Origin: a bacterium
GTDB lineage: Bacteria; Joyebacterota; Joyebacteria; Joyebacterales; Joyebacteraceae
DNA: 64,000 bases
Reading direction: 5' to 3'
Assembly (NCBI GenBank): GCA_029990205.1
Contig: JAPEKQ010000006.1
Location: 67,529 to 131,528, forward strand
In this document: positions 58,739 to 64,000 of the stretch, one piece after another
Layout: every line of letters starts with the position of its first letter
Numbering within the stretch: the stretch's first letter is position 1
Program-made: the position numbers and the translations under genes
Notes under the pieces: model-generated
Database searches by the model: none
The model's input: the letters and a program-made list of their open reading frames with translations, nothing else
What the model was told of the DNA's origin: nothing

Positions 58739-61501
58739 CTACCTGATGACGGCGAGCTTCTGGTGCGCCGTGTCCCCTCCGGCCTCGAGGCGGAAGAAGT
58801 AGATACCGGAGGCGACCGGGCTGCCCGTCGCATCACGAAGGTCCCAGTCAACGGCATGCTCGCCGCCGTCGTAGACGTCCTCGGCGAGCACCGTGACCCG
58901 GCGCCCGGCGACATCGTAGACGGTCAGCGCGACATTCGCGCGGGATGGTAGCACAAAGGAGAGGGACGTGCCAGACCGGGCGGGACTCGGATGACACGGC
59001 ATCAGCGCGAGCGCGGTGATGTCTGTCTCCGGGACGTCGGTGGCCGGTCCGATCGTGACGTACTCGGTGGTGTTGGGTGAGAGCGGGAGCGCGACCGTGA
59101 CGGTTGCGACGTCTCCATCGATGAGCGTCTGAGTGATCTCGCCGTTGTCGGCCGCGTAGGGTGCCGCGTACGCGGGGACGTGGAACTTCACGACCGCGTG
59201 TTCGAAGCCCTCGGGGTAGTTGTTCTCGACGATCGCCTCGACGGCCGCGGACGTGCCGTCGTTGGCGGGGGAGTAGGTGACTCGGAGCTCCTCACCGTAC
59301 TCTCCGGCGTAGAGCGTCTCGACCGGTGTGATGGTGTTGCCCGAGACGCGGATGAGTCGGAAGGCGCGGTTGTCATCGCAGCAGCTGTCCGTGCCGAGAT
59401 CGTACGGATGCTGCGTGATCGAACCCCAGTTGCTGTGGATGTGTCCCCAGACCGCGCAGTCGACGCCGAGGTTCCCGAGGTCGAGCTGCCACTGGAAGTC
59501 GAGATGGTAGAAGAGGATCTGCGCCATGTCGGGGGGTGTCATCGCGAGGTCGTCGACAAGCCATTCGAGCTGGAGCGCCGTGAAGCTGTCCGAACCGTAG
59601 ATGTCGTATCGCCACGAGTCGTAGTTGTTGTACGCCTCGAGCCCGACGAAGTGCGCGTCGGCGTAGTCGAACGTGTAGTTCTGCGTGTAGATGCCGTCGC
59701 CGGCCGACGGGTCAGCCAGATACCGCCATCCGAAGATGCTCCACCAGTCGCGCCTGGCGGTCCCGTCCGGTGGGAGCGTGCTGTTCCAGCCGCCGACGTC
59801 GTGGTTTCCGGCCTGGACGAAGACCGGGACGTCGAACTCGCGCATGATGCGATGCGCCTTCGAGAAGACGTGCCAGCCGAGGTAGTCCTCGAGTTCTCCC
59901 TCGTTGACGAGGTCGCCGGTGTGGAGGACGAACGCCGGGTTGATGATGTTGGCGTCGTCGATGACCGCGCGGAAGTCGACCATCTCGCTCGTGTCACTCG
60001 CCGCACCCTGCTGCCCGTGGAACCTGTGGGTCGGGAGGTGCGTGTCGGTGACGTGGATGAAGTAGAAGTCGCTGTCGATCGAGGCCTGGACGGACACGGC
60101 GTGCGCCACCGTATCGGCGGGCACACCGTTCGCCTCGACGACCAGATCGAACACGGCCTCCGGCGCGTCGAACGGCACGTACGCCGACATGAACCAGCGT
60201 TCGTGCGGGTAGTCGTAGTTCGTGTTCCAGACGGTCGTCTCATACGTCAGACCACCGAACCGGAGTTCAGCCGTCCACCCCGTCGTTGCGGGAGGCGCGA
60301 TGGCCTCGATCGCGAAGCTCTGCCCCGGCTCCACGATCGCGGGGACCGAGAGGATCGGGCGCATCACGGTCGTGAGCGTGTCGCCGCGTCCCTCGGACGT
60401 GGCGAGCGGCATGAGTTCAAGCTCGACCTCGTTGGTCATCCCCGCGATGACGAAGACATTGGTCTCACCGGGGTAGTAGCCGTCGGGCTCGGCCGTCAGC
60501 CCGTAGTTGAACTGCGGGAGCGTGAGCGAGAACGCGCCCGCGGAGTCCGCGACCGCCTCGGTGTACGGCGATATCTCATTCACACTGCAGCCCACGGCGG
60601 CGCCCGGGATCCCCGTCCCATCCGTCTCGTCGACGACTGTCCCATCGAGGGCGCCCGTCGACATCCCGCGGATGATGTGGACCGCGTCACTCACCGACGC
60701 CAGGTCCGGCTCGCCCGCCGCGAACGTGCGGACGATGGCGAGCGCGCCGCCCGCCGGGAGTTCGGCCGTTGTGACGACGGGACGCGACCAGTCCTCTCCG
60801 TGCGTGACGTTGAACGCTCCGGTGAGCGTCGCGTATGCGTAGCAGGTCGCACCACCTCGCGCGGCCGTCCACTCCGTGATGGTCGCCAGTCCCGTCACGT
60901 CCGTTCCGTAGCCGGGAACGAAGTGGACACCATCCGCCCAGTCGAGCGCGTCGCCGACAGCGTAGTCCGCGACCGCGTCTCCGCTGTTCTGGATCTCGGT
61001 CTTGACGGTCAGGTAGCTGTTGCCGACCTCGAGCGTGTAGCGCGTGCTCACCGTGATGTCCGGGTCGGTCGAGTCGACACCGGTCACGAGGATGATTCCC
61101 GGGCCGGTTGAGCCGTCGGCCACGACGCTGATGGTGTCGTAAAGGGGCTGCCTCGTCAGGTCACCGAGGATCACGTGCTGACCTCCCAGTTCGTCGACGC
61201 GTCCGGGTGCCGCCGCGGCATCGAGGATGTTTCCGCCGGACTGCGCCGGTGCATGCGCGTGCGAGGGGGAGGAGATGATGAACGCCGCGAAGTCGTTCGC
61301 CAGCAGATAGTCTCCGAGCGCACCATCTGCCCGCGGACCATTGAGGAGGTCCGACGGGTCGGTGATCTGGCGCGCGACGACCACGGCTCCGGCCGAAACG
61401 GCGAGCATCATGGTCAGGAGAACGGCGAGGAGCGCCATCGGGAGTGCGGTGGAGAGAGTGAGTGCGGTGGTGCCTCGTGCGACCCTGTGATACCAGCTCA
61501 T
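58739..61501 (-). CDS. Secreted calcineurin-like metallophosphoesterase with FlgD-like sorting domain
   Basis: Protein of 920 residues. ATG 61501 is chosen for AGAGGA about nine bases upstream and the following signal peptide ('LSTALPMALLAVLLTMMLAV'); an ATG at 61564, 21 codons earlier, is possible. The first ~270 residues resemble a galactose-mutarotase-like sandwich, followed by a carboxypeptidase-regulatory-like domain (~275-345, 'GALDGTVVDETDGTGIPGA'). The phosphoesterase (~490-760) has all metal motifs: 'VTDTHLPTH' (D-x-H), 'LHTGDLVNEG' (G-D), 'QAGNHDVGG' (G-N-H-D), 'FYHLDFQW' and 'WGHIHSNWG' (G-H-x-H). The FlgD-like end has 'CHPSPARSGTSLSF', 'LTVYDVAGRRVTVL', 'ASGIYFFRLEA' and LAVIR. 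Substrate unknown. Confidence 0.87.
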   Translation of the reverse strand: MSWYHRVARGTTALTLSTALPMALLAVLLTMMLAVSAGAVVVARQITDPSDLLNGPRADGALGDYLLANDFAAFIISSPSHAHAPAQSGGNILDAAAAPGRVDELGGQHVILGDLTRQPLYDTISVVADGSTGPGIILVTGVDSTDPDITVSTRYTLEVGNSYLTVKTEIQNSGDAVADYAVGDALDWADGVHFVPGYGTDVTGLATITEWTAARGGATCYAYATLTGAFNVTHGEDWSRPVVTTAELPAGGALAIVRTFAAGEPDLASVSDAVHIIRGMSTGALDGTVVDETDGTGIPGAAVGCSVNEISPYTEAVADSAGAFSLTLPQFNYGLTAEPDGYYPGETNVFVIAGMTNEVELELMPLATSEGRGDTLTTVMRPILSVPAIVEPGQSFAIEAIAPPATTGWTAELRFGGLTYETTVWNTNYDYPHERWFMSAYVPFDAPEAVFDLVVEANGVPADTVAHAVSVQASIDSDFYFIHVTDTHLPTHRFHGQQGAASDTSEMVDFRAVIDDANIINPAFVLHTGDLVNEGELEDYLGWHVFSKAHRIMREFDVPVFVQAGNHDVGGWNSTLPPDGTARRDWWSIFGWRYLADPSAGDGIYTQNYTFDYADAHFVGLEAYNNYDSWRYDIYGSDSFTALQLEWLVDDLAMTPPDMAQILFYHLDFQWQLDLGNLGVDCAVWGHIHSNWGSITQHPYDLGTDSCCDDNRAFRLIRVSGNTITPVETLYAGEYGEELRVTYSPANDGTSAAVEAIVENNYPEGFEHAVVKFHVPAYAAPYAADNGEITQTLIDGDVATVTVALPLSPNTTEYVTIGPATDVPETDITALALMPCHPSPARSGTSLSFVLPSRANVALTVYDVAGRRVTVLAEDVYDGGEHAVDWDLRDATGSPVASGIYFFRLEAGGDTAHQKLAVIR

Positions 61502-61580
61502 GGCGTCGTGTCCTCTGTGGGATGTCCGAGCGCCCGGGGTCGCGCCCTCGTCCAAGGGGTCCATGAAACGAGTATCTCCT

Positions 61581-61608
61581 ATTATACCCCCGTTGCGGTA
61601 CACATCAA
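61581..61608 (-). promoter_or_regulatory. Sigma70-like promoter for the phosphoesterase gene
   Basis: Minus strand: TTGATG (61603-61608), a 16-base spacer, perfect TATAAT (61581-61586). Transcription would begin near 61574, consistent with translation from ATG 61501. Confidence 0.65.
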
Positions 61609-61727
61609 AGCGGTGGTAGACTGACGGCGAATCATCAGAGAGTGCCCTGTCTGCCCGACCTCCGTTGCCGGAGCGCCAGGCGGCGCCGAAGGGCGCGCCA
61701 CGCGAGACGCGAAAGGAGACGAACAGT

Positions 61728-62123
61728 ATGGACGAGAACACCACGCCGACCCAGCAGCCGGTGGAGGAGATGAAGAACGGCGTTTCGAAGGACGCAAGAA
61801 CGTGGGGAATGGCCTGTCACCTGATGGCTCTCGCGGGGTTCGTTCTGCCGGTAGTGGGCATCGTCGTCGGTCCTCTGGTCGTCTGGATGCTCAAGCGCGA
61901 CGAGGACCCGTTCATCGATGACCAGGGCAAGGAGGCCGTCAACTTCCAGATCACGATGCTCATCGCGTTCGTCGTCTGCTTCTTCCTCATGTTCGTTGTC
62001 ATCGGCGCGTTCCTGATGCCGCTCGTCGGGCTCGCCGATCTCATCTTCACCATCGTCGGCGGGGTGAAGGCGAACGAGGGCGTGAAGTACCGCTACCCGT
62101 TCGCGATCCGGTTCCTGAAGTAG
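61728..62123 (+). CDS. DUF4870 membrane protein
   Basis: Membrane protein of 131 residues; AAAGGAG lies nine to ten bases before ATG 61728, and the frame is open further upstream. The layout is that of DUF4870: 'ARTWGMACHLMALAGFVLP', 'GPLVVWMLKRDEDPFIDDQG' with 'KEAVNFQITMLIAFVV', then 'GLADLIFTIVGGVKANEG' and 'YRYPFAIRFLK'. Four hydrophobic segments are visible. The family is widespread and has no established function. It starts a plus-strand run that continues to the EamA gene. Confidence 0.88.
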   Translation: MDENTTPTQQPVEEMKNGVSKDARTWGMACHLMALAGFVLPVVGIVVGPLVVWMLKRDEDPFIDDQGKEAVNFQITMLIAFVVCFFLMFVVIGAFLMPLVGLADLIFTIVGGVKANEGVKYRYPFAIRFLK

Positions 62124-62139
62124 CGGGTCGGGAGGACGC

Positions 62140-62538
62140 GTGGCCTTCACGATCGAGTTGAGCCGGCTGCAGCCGAGCCAGCTCTACATCAACCGCGAGA
62201 AGCTGAGCGTGGTGACCGACGCGGCCTCAAGGGGTGAGCTGTTCGATCCCGTCCCCGTCAAGGAGCTGGATGAGAGGCTTATCCTGACGGACGGACACAC
62301 ACGCGCGGTCGCGGCGCACCTCGCCGGCCAGGTTGAGATCGAGGCCGAGTGGGACGAGGACGAACTCGACTGGGACGCGTATCGAGAGTGCGTACACTGG
62401 TGTCTCGAGGAGGGAGTGTCAGGAGTCGCCGCGCTGGCACTCCGCGTTGTTCCCGGGGAGGAGTTCGAGACGCTCTGGATTGCGCGCTGTCACGCTATGC
62501 AGGCGGAGCTCGACAGGAAGAGGAGGGTACGAGAATGA
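62140..62538 (+). CDS. ParB-like nuclease-fold domain protein
   Basis: Protein of 132 residues with GTG start 62140 and GGGAGG four bases upstream, 17 bases after the DUF4870 gene. 'SRLQPSQLYINREKL' followed by 'DPVPVKELDERLILTDGHTR' has the ParB/Srx-fold pattern ('PV...LDG...L.DGHHR'), and the second half ('DLDWDAY', 'HWCLEEGV') matches a conserved family seen in bacteria and archaea. No helix-turn-helix domain is present, so plasmid partition is unlikely; sulfiredoxin-fold ATP use or nucleic-acid binding is possible. Its stop overlaps the next start (ATGA). Confidence 0.7.
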   Translation: MAFTIELSRLQPSQLYINREKLSVVTDAASRGELFDPVPVKELDERLILTDGHTRAVAAHLAGQVEIEAEWDEDELDWDAYRECVHWCLEEGVSGVAALALRVVPGEEFETLWIARCHAMQAELDRKRRVRE

Positions 62539-63005
62539 GTCGTCGGACCATCATGCTGGTGCTCCTGATCATCGGCGCCGCGTTCGTGCTGTCCGGATGC
62601 GCCGCGGGCACCGCGAGGTTCTCGGTCGATGAGCCGGCCGGGTTCTGGGCCGGGCTCTGGCACGGTATCATCATCGTCATTACCTTCGTTATAGGGCTGT
62701 TCAGCGACACGGTCCGCATGTACGAGGTCAACAACGTCGGCAACCTCTACGACCTCGGGTTCGTTCTCGGCGCCATGATCAGCCTTGGCGGCATGTGCGG
62801 CACGCACCGCCGGAAGAAGAGCCCGTGCGTCTCGGTTTCAAGCGAGATCGCCGACGAGGACTGGGGTGAGATCGAGACCCGGGTCAAGCGCGGTATCCGG
62901 AGCTGGCTCGACGAGACCGAGGGCACCGAGGGCGATTGGGGCAAGGTCGCGGCCGAGGTCGAAGAGCGCATCAAGCGTGAGCTCAGGGAGTGGAGCAAGA
63001 AGTAG
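62535..63005 (+). CDS. Small lipoprotein/membrane protein of unknown function
   Basis: Protein of 156 residues; ATG 62535 overlaps the previous stop. GGAAGAGGAGG lies eight bases upstream. A lipobox is visible ('IIGAAFVLSGCAAG'), followed by two hydrophobic segments ('WHGIIIVITFVIGLFS', 'LGFVLGAMISLGGMCG'). The C-terminal ~60 residues are charged and helical ('WGEIETRVKRGIRSWLDE', 'VEERIKRELREWSKK'), possibly a coiled coil. A similar layout occurs in small uncharacterised membrane lipoproteins; no function can be given. Confidence 0.7.
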   Translation: MSRRTIMLVLLIIGAAFVLSGCAAGTARFSVDEPAGFWAGLWHGIIIVITFVIGLFSDTVRMYEVNNVGNLYDLGFVLGAMISLGGMCGTHRRKKSPCVSVSSEIADEDWGEIETRVKRGIRSWLDETEGTEGDWGKVAAEVEERIKRELREWSKK

Positions 63006-63688
63006 TGGGTGAACCGGAACACGACTTCAGTGATCATGTGATCCCGTTCTACGGTGGCGTCGACCGGCGGATGTTCGCCATCGAGCGCCGCGCGATGGAC
63101 CGCGACGGGCGCGTCGTCGAGTTTCTCGACGGCGCGCTCCCGCGTGCGCGCGTGCTGGATGTGGGAGCGGGGGACGGGCACACGGCCGAGCTGCTCAGTC
63201 GAGGCGGTCGTACCGTCGTCGCGATGGAACCGGACGGCCGGATGATCGATCGATCGAAGGACCTCACCTGGGTCCGCGGGGTTGCGCAGGACATCCCGTT
63301 CCGCGACGACGCCTTCGCAGGCGCGTACGCGACGTGGGCGTTCTTCTTGAGCGGGACACCCGATGCAGACATCGAAGTTGGGGTCCGCGAGATGGACCGA
63401 GTTGTTGTATCAGGTGGCCCGCTCATCATCATCGACAACGCCGGAGGCGATGAGTTCACGGCGCTCGCCGACCATCCGATCGCGGGTGACGGTGCACGGT
63501 GGGAGCGGCTCGGGTTCGAGAGCCACATCATCGACACGTCATTCCGGTTCGACACGCTCGAGGAGGCGCGGGAGTTGATCGCGTTCTACTTCGGAGAGGC
63601 GACGGCCGCCGGTCTCGACTCGCGCGAGATCGGGTTCCGGGTGTTCGCGCACGTCGGACGTTCGGGCCGACCGGGAACGGAGGGCTGA
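63005..63688 (+). CDS. Class I SAM-dependent methyltransferase
   Basis: Protein of 227 residues. GTG 63005 is preferred because GGAG lies nine bases upstream and it overlaps the previous stop; GTG 62990 is in frame but has a site directly against it. The SAM-binding motif I is 'ARVLDVGAGDGHTAELLSRG'; the acidic ribose contact is Glu in 'VVAMEPDGRMI'. 'GVAQDIPFRDDAFAGAYATW' is motif IV/post-I of UbiE/COQ5-like methyltransferases. Substrate unknown. The stop overlaps the next start (TGATG). Confidence 0.85.
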   Translation: MGEPEHDFSDHVIPFYGGVDRRMFAIERRAMDRDGRVVEFLDGALPRARVLDVGAGDGHTAELLSRGGRTVVAMEPDGRMIDRSKDLTWVRGVAQDIPFRDDAFAGAYATWAFFLSGTPDADIEVGVREMDRVVVSGGPLIIIDNAGGDEFTALADHPIAGDGARWERLGFESHIIDTSFRFDTLEEARELIAFYFGEATAAGLDSREIGFRVFAHVGRSGRPGTEG

Positions 63689-64000
63689 TGCACACGCAGA
63701 CGAGGGCCATGCTTCTCGGCGTCATGGCCGTGCTGCTCTGGTCCACCGTCGCGTCCGCCTTCAAGCTCTCGCTCGGCGTCATGGATGTCCCGCAGCTGCT
63801 CCTCTACGCGGGGCTCTCGGCGTTCGTCGTTCTCGGAGCGACGCTCGCGTTCACCCGGAGGTTCGCGCTCGTGCTCACGGCGACCCGACGGGACTGGGGG
63901 GTCTCGCTCGGACTCGGGCTGATGAACCCGCTGGCCTACTACGTCATCCTCTTCCACGCGTACGACCTTCTCCCGGCGCAGGTGGCGCAGCCGCTCAACT
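63688..64000 (+). CDS. EamA/DMT-family transporter, N-terminal part (runs off the window)
   Basis: The first 104 residues of a drug/metabolite-transporter-type protein; the gene continues beyond the window. GGAGGG is three bases before ATG 63688, which overlaps the methyltransferase stop. Three helices can be seen: 'AMLLGVMAVLLWSTVASAFK', 'PQLLLYAGLSAFVVLGATLA' and 'VSLGLGLMNPLAYYVILFHAY'. The 'LLWSTVASAFKLSL' start is the EamA signature. The substrate cannot be predicted. Confidence 0.85.
   Translation, partial: MHTQTRAMLLGVMAVLLWSTVASAFKLSLGVMDVPQLLLYAGLSAFVVLGATLAFTRRFALVLTATRRDWGVSLGLGLMNPLAYYVILFHAYDLLPAQVAQPLN

Noticed and set aside
62140-62538. Chromosome or plasmid partition ParB
   Set aside because: Only the ParB/Srx-type fold motif is seen; there is no DNA-binding helix-turn-helix domain and no parA or parS nearby.

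Overview
The window is GC-rich, gene-dense bacterial DNA from a diderm (two-membrane) organism. A TonB-dependent receptor, an outer-membrane beta-barrel, lipoproteins and many large secreted proteins show this. At least seven secreted proteins end in the same FlgD-like Ig-fold C-terminal domain (an NP-F-N-P-T-T motif, then 'VYNVAGELVRTL', then 'SGVYFVRL', ending in LLK or similar). This architecture is typical of the FCB group and neighbouring candidate phyla (Eisenbacteria, Krumholzibacteria, Latescibacteria type). That placement is inference from gene content and GC, not from a phylogenetic marker. No rRNA, tRNA, CRISPR array or insertion sequence was seen.

Region 1 (1-10.2 kb) holds secreted enzymes: the end of an EEP-type nuclease/phosphatase, a gingipain-like C25 peptidase with FG-GAP repeats, then a cobalamin-riboswitch-controlled BtuB receptor that overlaps a BtuG-like beta-propeller gene. 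Region 2 (10.2-21.9 kb) has an SLC13-type transporter, then less GC-rich DNA carrying beta-helix proteins, a subtilisin-like protease and DNRLRE proteins. The beta-helix/DNRLRE pair occurs twice, flanking a divergent larA-hutH pair. Region 3 (21.9-27.5 kb) has a small membrane protein, a TrmB-like regulator with a palindromic operator over its own promoter, an FAH-family enzyme, and an active/inactive pair of M16 peptidases.

Region 4 (27.6-34.0 kb) is the most interesting: a promoter, then pgsB-pgsC-pgsW for poly-gamma-glutamate, translationally coupled to a secreted two-domain protein, an outer-membrane beta-barrel and an LVIVD-repeat lipoprotein. The secreted protein and the barrel share one unrecognised domain, present three times in all. 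This looks like a poly-gamma-glutamate export or anchoring system adapted to a two-membrane envelope; pgsA/capA is not present. Region 5 (34.1-40.1 kb) holds a second C25-like protein in which Trp replaces the catalytic His, an M14 carboxypeptidase and a small conserved protein.

Region 6 (40.1-50.4 kb, minus strand) is a run of iorA, iorB, nth, a rubrerythrin-like gene, addB and addA. Region 7 (50.5-58.7 kb) covers a lipoprotein, glnA, rfbB, a P5C dehydrogenase, a saccharopine-dehydrogenase-like enzyme, a PutP-type symporter and a 32-residue membrane peptide overlapping it; glutamate, proline and lysine metabolism is the common thread. Region 8 (58.7-64 kb) has a secreted calcineurin-like phosphoesterase, a DUF4870 protein, a ParB-like domain protein, a lipoprotein, a methyltransferase and the start of an EamA transporter.

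Start codons were chosen mainly by Shine-Dalgarno spacing (GGAGG or AAGGAG about 5-8 bases upstream). Promoters are hand-read sigma70-like matches and have not been tested.
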